Shown here: positions 40,046 to 48,258 of the stretch, in pieces
Layout: each line of letters begins with the position of its first letter
Position numbering within the stretch: position 1 is the first letter of the stretch
Source of the DNA: Desulfobacteraceae bacterium
GTDB lineage: Bacteria > Desulfobacterota > Desulfobacteria > Desulfobacterales > Desulfosalsimonadaceae
NCBI GenBank assembly: GCA_014237465.1
Contig: JABZFM010000008.1
Span: 117,683 to 181,682, forward strand
Length of the DNA stretch: 64,000 nt
Direction of reading: 5' to 3'
Program-made: the position numbers and the translations under genes
The notes under the pieces: model-generated
The model's database searches: none
What the model was told of the DNA's origin: nothing
The model's input: only the letters and a program-made list of their open reading frames with translations

Positions 40046-40138
40046 GGTTGAAGGTAGAAGGCTGAAGGTGGAAGACAGAATTAACACATTCAACTGCAAT
40101 TTTCTTCCCTTCAGCCTTCAGCCTTCAACCTTCGACCT
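40046..40138. repeat. inverted GAAGGCTGAAGG low-complexity repeat
   Basis: The left arm AGGTTGAAGGTAGAAGGCTG (about 40046 onward) is made of 7-base AAGG units. The right arm ending CAGCCTTCAACCTTCGACCT is its inverse, with AACACATTCAACTGC between. The arms could pair over some 30 bp. The same unit occurs at 25591 and 46057. It lies between the aminotransferase and the MEMO gene and may serve as a terminator. Confidence 0.6.
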
Positions 40139-40162
40139 AAATATCTAAACAAGGAGGTCGTC

Positions 40163-41026
40163 ATGAAAACCCGCAAATCATCTTTTTCCGGAAGCTGGTA
40201 TCCGGCAAACGCTTCCGATTGTGAAAAAGAAATCAAAAACTTTTTAAAAGAGTCCCGTTTTCAAACAGTCCCGGAATCCAACTACATAGGCGGGATTGTG
40301 CCCCACGCGGGATGGTATTTTTCCGGCAGCCTTGCCTGCCATGTGATTTCCGCATTAAGCAATCCGGACGAAAATCAACAGCCGGATGTGATTGTTGTTT
40401 TCGGCATGCACATGCATCCAAGTTCAACCCCGTGCATCATGACCGAAGGCGCCTGGGAAACGCCATTCGGAGACATTGAAATTGACTCCGAGCTTGCCGG
40501 CAGCCTGGCTAAAAAGTTCTCCTTTAACATTGAAACCGCCGCTCACTTCTCCCCGGATAACACCATTGAACTCCAACTACCGTTTATCAAATATTTTTTC
40601 AACACATCCCGTTTAATTCCCATTGGGGTGCCACCGGCCGGCAAAACCCTCGACATTGCACAATCGCTTGCAAATATGGCACAACAGTCCGGGTTAACAA
40701 TTAAAGTGGTGGGTTCCACAGATCTGACCCATTACGGTTCTAATTATGGATTTACCCCTGTGGGCACGAGTAGTGATGCGGTTGACTGGGTCCGGGATCA
40801 TAATGACCGCAAAGCTATTGACCGAATGCTGGAAATGAATCCTGAAGGCTTAATTGCCGAAGGGCTTGCACACCAGAACGCTTGCTGCAGCGGCGCGGCA
40901 GCGGCAGCCATTGCCGCGGCAACAGCGCTCGGAGCAAAACAATCCCATTATATTGGATATAGTTCAAGTTATGAGAAGCATCCGGGGGATTCCTTTGTGG
41001 GGTATGCCGGGATTCTTTTTCACTGA
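40163..41026 (+). CDS. MEMO-family protein (AmmeMemoRadiSam system protein B)
   Basis: 287 residues. FSGSWYPANASDCEKEIKNF, GGIVPHAGWYFSGSLACHV, FGMHMHPSS and STDLTHYG carry the histidines of the MEMO1 metal site, related to non-haem-iron dioxygenases. In many anaerobes it goes with an AMMECR1 protein and a radical-SAM protein, but neither is adjacent here. AAGGAGGTCGTC before the ATG is a near-perfect ribosome binding site. Function unproven. Confidence 0.85.
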   Translation: MKTRKSSFSGSWYPANASDCEKEIKNFLKESRFQTVPESNYIGGIVPHAGWYFSGSLACHVISALSNPDENQQPDVIVVFGMHMHPSSTPCIMTEGAWETPFGDIEIDSELAGSLAKKFSFNIETAAHFSPDNTIELQLPFIKYFFNTSRLIPIGVPPAGKTLDIAQSLANMAQQSGLTIKVVGSTDLTHYGSNYGFTPVGTSSDAVDWVRDHNDRKAIDRMLEMNPEGLIAEGLAHQNACCSGAAAAAIAAATALGAKQSHYIGYSSSYEKHPGDSFVGYAGILFH

Positions 41027-41081
41027 TCACTTCTCCAATTACTATCCGTTCCATATAAGGCAAGCAAAAAGTTGAAAAGAC

Positions 41082-41110
41082 TTGACATAAGTCCTTATCT
41101 TTCATAATGA
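41082..41110 (+). promoter_or_regulatory. possible promoter of the acyl-CoA synthetase gene
   Basis: TTGACA at 41082-41087 is followed after 17 bp by TAATGA (41105-41110), with TATAAT at 41113-41118 just beyond. Transcription would start about 110 bp before the gene. The -35 is perfect and the -10 is ambiguous. Confidence 0.35.
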
Positions 41111-41228
41111 TATATAATTAATCCAAAATTTTCTGAAGGAGAATGCTGTTTGCTGCCGCCAGGCCATATCCAATGAAAATTTATAGAGTTATCTTTCCGA
41201 AATATTAACAATAGAAAGGGAGGCGACC

Positions 41229-43022
41229 ATGCGCATCGTAGATTACCAGAATATCCACCAGCTGCTGAAAAAAACTATTGATTCAAAACCCGATACAACA
41301 GCTTATCGGTGGTTTCTGGATTCGGAAGGCACATCAGAATCAGTCACATGGGCTGAATTTTATGACCAGGTCAAGCAGGTCGGCAAAAGCCTCATGGCTT
41401 TGGATGTCCAGAAAGGAGACAAGGTCATCGTTCTCAGTAATTCATGTTACAAATGGGTATTGGCCGATATGGGCATCACATGTTCCGGTCCAACGACTGT
41501 CGGCATCTACCAGTCAAACCTGGCGGAAGACTGCAAATACATCATCAACCATTCCGATTCCGTTGTCATCTTTGCCGAAAATCAGGAGCAGCTGGATAAA
41601 ATTCTCAAAATCAAAGATGAAATCCCCAATATCCGGAAAGTAGTCCTTTTCAATGGCGCTACCCAGGATGACTGGATTATCAGCTTTGATGATTTCCTTG
41701 CGCTGGGTAAAAATGTCACTGAAAAAGATTATCAGCAGAAGGTCAAAGAGGTAACGCCCCAGGATGTCGCCACCATCGTATATACCTCCGGGACCACCGG
41801 CGTTCCCAAAGGTGCTGTTATAACACAGGACAATGTGATTTTCACCGCCCAATCCGTGGAAGGCTGCGCGGAAGTCCTGGAAGGGGATGAAGGATTTCTC
41901 TTCCTCCCGCTGGCCCATATCTTTGCCCGGACATTGATTTACGCGTCTATGCTGTTTGGCACCACCACCAATTTTGCCCGGGGCATGGACACGATCGTTG
42001 ATGATTTAAAAATGGCCAAACCGCACTGGTTCCCAAGTGTTCCAAGAATTTATGAAAAAGTGTATTCGAAAATCGTCAGCGGCGCGGAAGCCGCAGGCGG
42101 GGCCAAGCTGAAAATCTTCAACTGGGCCAGAAGTGTCGGCGATCAGGTGGTAGACTGCCGCCTGAACAAAGAGCCGATTCCGCTGGGGCTCGGCATCAAA
42201 CACAAAATCGCCTCAAAACTCGTATTCTCCAAAATCAATGCGGCCCTGGGCGGACGCCTGAGGTTCTGTATCAGCGGCGCGGCCCCCTTGGACCCGGTCA
42301 TCCATAAATTCTTTATCGGCGCGGATGTGATCATTCTTGAAGGACTCGGCATGACGGAAAACACCTCTTTTACCAATGTAAACCGGCCGGACAACTACCG
42401 CATCGGCTGGGTCGGCCCTCCGGGACCGGGAATTGAACAGAAAATTGCCGAAGACGGAGAAATTCTGTTCCGCGGCCGTAACGTAATGAGAGAATACTAT
42501 AAAATGCCGGAAGAAACCGCCAAAGACATTTCTGCCGACGGCTGGCTCCATACCGGTGATCTGGGTGAAATCGATTCTGAAAACTTTTTGCGCATTACCG
42601 GCCGTAAAAAAGACCTTATTATTACCGCCGGCGGAAAAAACATTGCCCCGTCCGCCATCGAAGGAACCATCGCAACCTCCAAATATATCAATCAGGTCAT
42701 GGTAATCGGAGACAAGCGAAAATTTTTGTCCGCCCTAGTCACCCTTGACCCGGACAATATTGCGGAATATGCCAATGAAAACGGCATCAAATTCAATAAT
42801 TTTGAAGAGCTGCTGGCCAATGACAAAATCGTCAAACTGATCACCAATGAAGTGGCGGAAAAGAACAAGAATTTCGCAAAATTTGAAACCATCAAAAAAA
42901 TCACGCTGGTTCCGGAATTTACCGTTGAAAATAAAATGATGACCCCCACGTTTAAAGTTAAAAAGAATGTGGCAATGGATGCATACCAGTCCAAAATCGA
43001 CAGTATGTATCCGAAAGACTGA
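41229..43022 (+). CDS. long-chain acyl-CoA synthetase (AMP-forming)
   Basis: 597 residues. The phosphate loop is VYTSGTTGVPKGAVI, the adenylation motif is LEGLGMTENTSF, and GWLHTGDLGEID plus ITGRKKDLIITAGGKNIAPSAIE carry the hinge and the catalytic-lysine region. The length and the EKNKNFAKFETIKKI ending fit the FAA1-type synthetases, which activate fatty acids to acyl-CoA. A hairpin follows, then the CoA-transferase-GNAT gene on the same strand. GGAGG lies near the ATG. Confidence 0.88.
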   Translation: MRIVDYQNIHQLLKKTIDSKPDTTAYRWFLDSEGTSESVTWAEFYDQVKQVGKSLMALDVQKGDKVIVLSNSCYKWVLADMGITCSGPTTVGIYQSNLAEDCKYIINHSDSVVIFAENQEQLDKILKIKDEIPNIRKVVLFNGATQDDWIISFDDFLALGKNVTEKDYQQKVKEVTPQDVATIVYTSGTTGVPKGAVITQDNVIFTAQSVEGCAEVLEGDEGFLFLPLAHIFARTLIYASMLFGTTTNFARGMDTIVDDLKMAKPHWFPSVPRIYEKVYSKIVSGAEAAGGAKLKIFNWARSVGDQVVDCRLNKEPIPLGLGIKHKIASKLVFSKINAALGGRLRFCISGAAPLDPVIHKFFIGADVIILEGLGMTENTSFTNVNRPDNYRIGWVGPPGPGIEQKIAEDGEILFRGRNVMREYYKMPEETAKDISADGWLHTGDLGEIDSENFLRITGRKKDLIITAGGKNIAPSAIEGTIATSKYINQVMVIGDKRKFLSALVTLDPDNIAEYANENGIKFNNFEELLANDKIVKLITNEVAEKNKNFAKFETIKKITLVPEFTVENKMMTPTFKVKKNVAMDAYQSKIDSMYPKD

Positions 43023-43062
43023 TCCGGATTGACTAACTGATAATACAAAATTGTCATCCAAT

Positions 43063-43107
43063 GAAATCCCCTTGCTTTTAACCGATAAATAAAGGTAAGG
43101 GGATTTC
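43063..43107 (+). terminator. hairpin terminator after the acyl-CoA synthetase gene
   Basis: GAAATCCCCTT (43063-43073) pairs with AAGGGGATTTC (43097-43107), an 11-bp perfect stem with a 23-base loop, 40 bp after the stop. TTATC follows without a long T run, so termination may be partial. Confidence 0.55.
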
Positions 43108-43155
43108 TTATCACAATTTATAAAAATTAACTCCCCACGCATTGAATAGAAAAAA

Positions 43156-45021
43156 ATGACACAAAAGAAAAAAACAGATTGGAAAAAATCCATTGTCACA
43201 CCGGAAAAAGTGCTTGAAAAGATTCAACCCGGTATGTGTATCTTTTTAGGAACCGGCGCGGCCGAACCCCGAACTCTGGTTAAGCATCTCATGGATTCGA
43301 ACGCGGACAACCTTCAGGACCTGGAACTTTTTCAGCTGTTAAGCTTTGGAGACGCCATCTCCATCAAAGAGCTGAAAAATCAAAAATACCGGCTGAAAAC
43401 ATTTTTCTCCGGGTGGGTGGCCAAAGAAGCGATATTTGAAGGCCGGGTTGATCTGATTCCCAGCCGCTTTTCCCGGCTTTCCCAGCTGATCGCATCGCGC
43501 CAGATTCCCTTTGATGTGGCCTTTATCCAGATTACACCGCCCAACAAGCTGGGGTACTGCAGCCTCGGCGTTTCTGTTGACGTGGCCAAACTGGTGATGG
43601 ATCAGGCAGCCATTGTTGTCGGAGAAATCAACCCGGATATTCCCCAGACACAGGGCAATACTTATGTTTCCATCAATGAATTTGATATGCTGGTCAACGC
43701 CACTGAAAAGCCGATCTATTTTGACCGGTGGGCCATTGATCCGGTATTTGACATGGTAGCGGCCAATGTCGCATCCGCCATCGAAGACGGCAGCTGTATT
43801 TCTTTTTCCCTGGGCCCCTTGTTTGAACCTTTGGCCAAGCATCTGATGCATAAAAAGGATCTTGGCGTTCATTCGCCGATATTCTCAGACGCCCTCATGG
43901 ATCTAATCAACAGCGGGGCTGTCACCAACCGTTATAAAAGACATTTCCCGGGAAAAGCCCTTACCTCGTATGCCATGGGAACACCGGAACTGCTCGAATG
44001 GCTCGACGGCAATCCGCTCATTGAATTTCAAGGACTTGACAAGGTGTTTAATCCCCTGCGCATCGGGAAAAACCCCCGGTTTGTGGCCATTATCAACATT
44101 CGAAAAATCGATTTGACCGGCGGCATTGCCCTGCATGTGGGAATAGGCAATGTCACCACCGATACAGCCGAAGTCATCGATTTTGTGAATGGCGCTGAAA
44201 TATCATTTGGCGGTTATTCCATCTTTGCGCTGCCAAGCAGAAATTTAAAAGGTGAAGCAAACATCAAATTAACTCTTGAAGATATTCCCAACCAGTTGAA
44301 TGTTCGCGAATCCATTGACCTGGTAGCTACCGAATACGGCGTTGCCAACCTAAACGGGCGGACAATGCGGGAACGCGCGCTGGCAATCATTGAAATCGCC
44401 CATCCGGAGGATCGGGCAAAATTGATCGAAGAAGCCAAGGTACAGAAAATCATCTATAAAGATCAGATTTTCATTGAAGAAAATGCCCATCTCTATCCGG
44501 TAGAGGCCAAATGTAAACATACTTTTAAGAATAATATTTCTGTTCGATTCCGGGCGATCCGGCCGTCAGACGAAGAAGAAATGCGCCGCCTTTTCTACCG
44601 GTTCTCCGACGAGTCGGTTTATTACCGGTATTTTACGCCCCTTAAAACCATGCCCCATTCCAAGATGCAGGAATATGTCAATGTGGATTATGGAAAGGTC
44701 ATGTCGATTGTCGGCCTGGTGGGAGATACCGGTAAAGGACACATCATTGCGGAAGCCAGATATGTCAAAGATCCGAAACGGCCTTACGGCGATGTCGCAT
44801 TTATTGTGGATGAAGAGTTTCAGAGTATCGGCATTGCGACTTTCTTGTACAAACAGCTGATGCGCCTGGCCAAGGAACGCGGGCTCCAGGGATTTACCGC
44901 GGATGTGCTCCCTGCCAACAAGGAAATGATGCGGGTATTTGAAAAAGGCGCTGCCGAAGTCAAGGCGACCCTTGAGTATGGGGTTTATCGGCTGTCAATA
45001 CCCTTCAAATATCCAGATTAA
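43156..45021 (+). CDS. acetyl-CoA hydrolase/transferase fused to GNAT acetyltransferase
   Basis: 621 residues in two parts. Residues about 1-430 are a CoA-transferase of the Cat1/acetyl-CoA hydrolase family (GTGAAEPRTLVKHLMD, ITPPNKLGYCSLGVSVD, FSLGPLFEPLAKHL, ATEYGVANLNGRTMRERALA). Residues about 450-615 are a GNAT domain (VRFRAIRPSDEEEMRRLFYR, then VAFIVDEEFQSIGIATFLYK) with the acetyl-CoA loop QSIGIA. The fusion suggests acyl-CoA metabolism tied to protein or small-molecule acetylation, as in CoA-ligase-GNAT (Pat-like) enzymes. The acyl-CoA synthetase upstream fits a fatty-acid context. Confidence 0.85.
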   Translation: MTQKKKTDWKKSIVTPEKVLEKIQPGMCIFLGTGAAEPRTLVKHLMDSNADNLQDLELFQLLSFGDAISIKELKNQKYRLKTFFSGWVAKEAIFEGRVDLIPSRFSRLSQLIASRQIPFDVAFIQITPPNKLGYCSLGVSVDVAKLVMDQAAIVVGEINPDIPQTQGNTYVSINEFDMLVNATEKPIYFDRWAIDPVFDMVAANVASAIEDGSCISFSLGPLFEPLAKHLMHKKDLGVHSPIFSDALMDLINSGAVTNRYKRHFPGKALTSYAMGTPELLEWLDGNPLIEFQGLDKVFNPLRIGKNPRFVAIINIRKIDLTGGIALHVGIGNVTTDTAEVIDFVNGAEISFGGYSIFALPSRNLKGEANIKLTLEDIPNQLNVRESIDLVATEYGVANLNGRTMRERALAIIEIAHPEDRAKLIEEAKVQKIIYKDQIFIEENAHLYPVEAKCKHTFKNNISVRFRAIRPSDEEEMRRLFYRFSDESVYYRYFTPLKTMPHSKMQEYVNVDYGKVMSIVGLVGDTGKGHIIAEARYVKDPKRPYGDVAFIVDEEFQSIGIATFLYKQLMRLAKERGLQGFTADVLPANKEMMRVFEKGAAEVKATLEYGVYRLSIPFKYPD

Positions 45022-45183
45022 TAAAAAACGTCGCCTTTTGGCCTCAATACCGCGTTGCACGATTTTTTTAAATCCTCACAACCCTGAGGTTGCTCAATTT
45101 AAAAAAAAGACTAACAGCTTTGAATTTTTTATCTTTCAAGCGCCTTAACATATAATTTATAAAAGCAGTCTGATTACGAAATC

Positions 45184-46053
45184 ATGCCAAAAAACCTGAA
45201 CACCCCCCTTGTCAGTGTCATCATCCCCACATACAACCGGGCCTGGGCTTTGAAAAAAGCCATCGACTCGGTTCTGGAACAGGATTACAAAAATTTTGAA
45301 CTCATCGTGGTGGATGACGGGTCCACGGATGACACGGAAGCGCTTATCAAAGCATATGAAAAGTCCGTCAAATTCATCCAGCAGCCCAATTTGGGCGTCA
45401 GCGCTGCCCGGAACAAAGGCATTGCGGTTTCATCCGGCGCTTTGGTCGCCTTTTTGGATTCAGATGATTACTGGTATCCTGAAAAACTGTCCGCCCAGGT
45501 TGAATTTTTCAATGCAAATCCGGACGCCCTGATATGCCAGACAGAAGAAATCTGGATACGCAACGGGAAAAAAGTCAACCCGAAGAAAAAACACCAGAAA
45601 CTGTCCGGAATGATTTTCATACCATCACTGGCTCTGTGCCTGATCAGTCCGTCGGCCGTCATGATGCGAAAAAACCTGTTTGCAAAGATCGATGCGTTTG
45701 ACGAATCCCTTCCGGCCTGTGAAGATTATGATTTGTGGCTCCGGATTACCTGCCGGTATCCGGTTCAACTGATCGATACACCGCTGACCGTTAAAACCGG
45801 CGGTCATGAAGACCAGCTGTCAAGCACTACAGGTCTTGATAAATACAGAATTTACGCTCTGAAAAAAATCCTCAAGAGTGATTTCCTTTCCGAATCGCAA
45901 TACCAGGCAACGGAAAACATGCTGAAAAAAAAATGCATGATTTATGCTGACGGATGCATGAAACATGGGCGAAAGACCGTGGCCACGTACTACTACCGGC
46001 TTGCGGAAGAAATTGAGACTAAAGGAAAAAAGGCGGATAGTCCGGAAGATTAA
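45184..46053 (+). CDS. glycosyltransferase family 2
   Basis: 289 residues. VSVIIPTYNRAWALKKAIDS, ELIVVDDGSTDDTEALI and GALVAFLDSDDYWYPEKL show the GT-A fold with the DxD-type metal site, and CEDYDLWLRITCRYP is the usual acceptor-side motif. No membrane segment is seen, so it is a cytosolic enzyme transferring sugar to a glycan or lipid carrier. It stands alone, without other glycan genes nearby. The 160 bp before it hold a weak dyad (45061-45110). Confidence 0.88.
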   Translation: MPKNLNTPLVSVIIPTYNRAWALKKAIDSVLEQDYKNFELIVVDDGSTDDTEALIKAYEKSVKFIQQPNLGVSAARNKGIAVSSGALVAFLDSDDYWYPEKLSAQVEFFNANPDALICQTEEIWIRNGKKVNPKKKHQKLSGMIFIPSLALCLISPSAVMMRKNLFAKIDAFDESLPACEDYDLWLRITCRYPVQLIDTPLTVKTGGHEDQLSSTTGLDKYRIYALKKILKSDFLSESQYQATENMLKKKCMIYADGCMKHGRKTVATYYYRLAEEIETKGKKADSPED

Positions 46054-46056
46054 ATG

Positions 46057-46121
46057 GACGAAGGCTGAAAGCGGAAGTGATGAACGTCCAACATTCAACG
46101 TTCAACATCGAACGCTGAAGT
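46057..46121. repeat. degenerate GAAGGCTGAAAG / CATTCAACGTTCAACATCGAACG repeat
   Basis: Short units of the same kind as at 25591 and 40046: GACGAAGGCTGAAAGCGGAA and then GTCCAACATTCAACGTTCAA, CATCGAACGCTGAAG. It follows the glycosyltransferase stop at once. Bases 46122-46345 show no gene. Confidence 0.45.
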
Positions 46122-46345
46122 CGGATATCCCTTTGCTCTTTCATCTTATAGAAAAAATAAACAACCGAGGATATTTGGTAATATAATTATTGCCGAATCA
46201 AAAAATAGAATTGTAGAACTGTATCGACAGTCCAAGATTTTTTCTATTTGTTCCCCGCAAACACTGTTTTTTCAATAAGTCAGCGCTTGATGACGTGCTC
46301 CTCAAGGTGAAGATAGATAGCGTTTTACAGTTCAAATAAGTTTTA

Positions 46346-47344
46346 TCACCTCTCCGCCATCACTTTGTCCAATTCATCCAGATCCCACTGAAGATCCATT
46401 TCTTTAAACAGGGTCCGGGCCTTTTCAAGGTATTCTTCTGCGGTGATGTTGTTTAATTCTTTGTGTTTGCTGTTGGATTGGAGCAGGCGTTTGCCGACTT
46501 CAAAATAGGTGCGGGACAACTCACGCCCCTCAAGGCGTTCACCTTCTGAGATACTTCTGCTCCACCATTTAAGGGCTTTTTTTTGTTTGTTGATGAGCCA
46601 AAAATATACTCCCATGAGTTTGTATGTTTCGATTTGGTCAAAGACAACTTTTCGGGAGTTCTTAACAGCTTTTTTGGCTGCTTTTAACGCGTTCATCTTA
46701 TTTTTTGCGATATCCGAGGCATTTCCTGTTTTTATCGATTGTTCCAATTGATAAAGATCAATAGCAAAATGACTCCGCAAAAAATGCCTGAGCAAGAAAG
46801 GCGGTGGAAAAATTTCAGATTTAATTTCATTTGCATACTGTAAAGTATTTTCCGCCTCCTGAATATCTCCCATCATCATCTGTATCCTTGCTTTTGTTGA
46901 ATACAGTGCAAATAGAAACAGGGTAAAAGCTGTTTTATTAGTAAAATTGATTCCTTTATTTACTTCAATCAGTGCCTCACGAAGTTTCCGGTATTTTTTT
47001 AAAAAAGGCGCATTAGCAAAATATTTTGATACAATAGAGTATTCATGCTCATATACGTTACCAATGTCAGATAGTTTATCAGCCAAATCCTTTGCATCAG
47101 CATAACAACCTCGTTCCATTTTTGTATAAAAGTGATAAAGAATATAAGAAGGTGCTATAATATCAATGGTTTTTAAATTTCGGTTTATTAAATCATCGTC
47201 GTATTCTTTAGAGATCTCCCAATCGCCGGAAGAATAACTATGCACAAGTGAAAAAAACTCATAGACAAGTACAGAATATGCGTCATTTTTGTTAACCTTT
47301 TCCTTAACAGCCTTTAATATTTTTTTGCTTAACCGAAATGAAAT
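46346..47344 (-). pseudogene. 3' part of cyclase/ATPase/TPR gene A, cut off by the IS21 element
   Basis: The minus-strand frame is open from the IS edge at 47344 to the TGA or TAA near 46346, about 332 codons. It begins ISFRLSKKILKAVKEKV and ends EYLEKARTLFKEMDLQWDLD. It is homologous along its length to the C-terminal TPR region of gene B (ISFRLSKK versus LSFKLCNK; both end DELDKVMA-R). TPR-like helical repeats in this family bind ligands or partners. A GTG at 47245 could start a truncated protein, but no ribosome binding site is visible. Removal of the insertion joins it in frame to 51092-53240. Confidence 0.8.
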
Positions 47345-47453
47345 CCCCGATGGCCACTTTAAAATCCCCCATCTGTGGCCGGGTCAAAATCCCCCAGCGA
47401 CAGAATTACAAATTTAATTTAATCTTTACAAATCGACAATCTTTTTCTCTTTT

Positions 47454-48227
47454 TCATCCCTTTTTTTCATTTTTCTTTTTAGAGAGCCTATTGGCAGCTT
47501 CCTTCAGGCGGTAGCTTTTTCCCTCAAACTTTAACAAATGGCCATGATGAAGCAGACGATCAAGGATAGCCGATGAAGCGGCATTATCTTTTAACAGCCG
47601 GCCCCAGTCCTCAATCGGGCGATTCGATGTAATGACGGTACTTTTTCGTTTTGAATATCGATTAAGGATAATCTCAAGAAGGTAATCGGCGGCATCAGCC
47701 GGCATCTTTTTTCGCAGAAACAGATCGTCTATTACCAAAAGATCTGCTTCGGAAAACATCTTGCAAACCCGCTTTTTCTTGTCGGTTTGTTCAGCCTCGA
47801 ACATATCTTCAAAAAACACATTGGCCTCCCGGTATACTGTTTTTTGGAATGATTGAATCGCCGCATGGGCGAGGGTTTTGGCAATGTGACTTTTACCGGT
47901 TCCCGGCGCACCGATCAAAAGGGCGTGTTCCCCGTTTTGGATGAACTTGACCGTGACCAGTTCATAAATCTCTTTTTTGGGCAGTTTGGGATTAAAACCC
48001 CAGTCAAACTCACTTAACGTTTTGAGTTCGTTCATGCCCGATGCCTTGAATCGCCGCTGTCTTAAACCTGAAGAGCGGTGATCCTCCTCATCCTGCAATA
48101 GCCAGGATAATCCTTCGACAAACGCAACATTACCCTGATTGGCCTGCAATACCCGGCTCTCCAGGGTGGCCAGCATCCCATTCAGCCTCAAGGCTTTCAA
48201 TTGTTTTTCGATTTCAACCATTGTCAT
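47454..48227 (-). CDS. istB: IstB-type transposition helper ATPase
   Basis: 257 residues. An IstB N-terminal region (MVEIEKQLKALRLNGMLATL) and AAA+ core follow: Walker A LIGAPGTGKSH, Walker B LLVIDDLFLRK, sensor STVITSNRP. IstB forms oligomers on DNA, chooses the target and activates the IstA transposase. It starts 31 bp after the end of istA and has a GGAGAAGCATGAC-like ribosome site, so the two are read as one message. Confidence 0.93.
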   Translation of the reverse strand: MTMVEIEKQLKALRLNGMLATLESRVLQANQGNVAFVEGLSWLLQDEEDHRSSGLRQRRFKASGMNELKTLSEFDWGFNPKLPKKEIYELVTVKFIQNGEHALLIGAPGTGKSHIAKTLAHAAIQSFQKTVYREANVFFEDMFEAEQTDKKKRVCKMFSEADLLVIDDLFLRKKMPADAADYLLEIILNRYSKRKSTVITSNRPIEDWGRLLKDNAASSAILDRLLHHGHLLKFEGKSYRLKEAANRLSKKKNEKKG

Positions 48228-48258
48228 GCTTCTCCTTTCATTTTCCTTTTTTCGTCCC

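Noticed and set aside
45061..45110. T-rich/A-rich dyad with CAACCCTGAGGTTG before the glycosyltransferase gene, as a terminator
   Set aside because: The outer stem is only A/T and the inner stem 5 bp. It is too weak to call.
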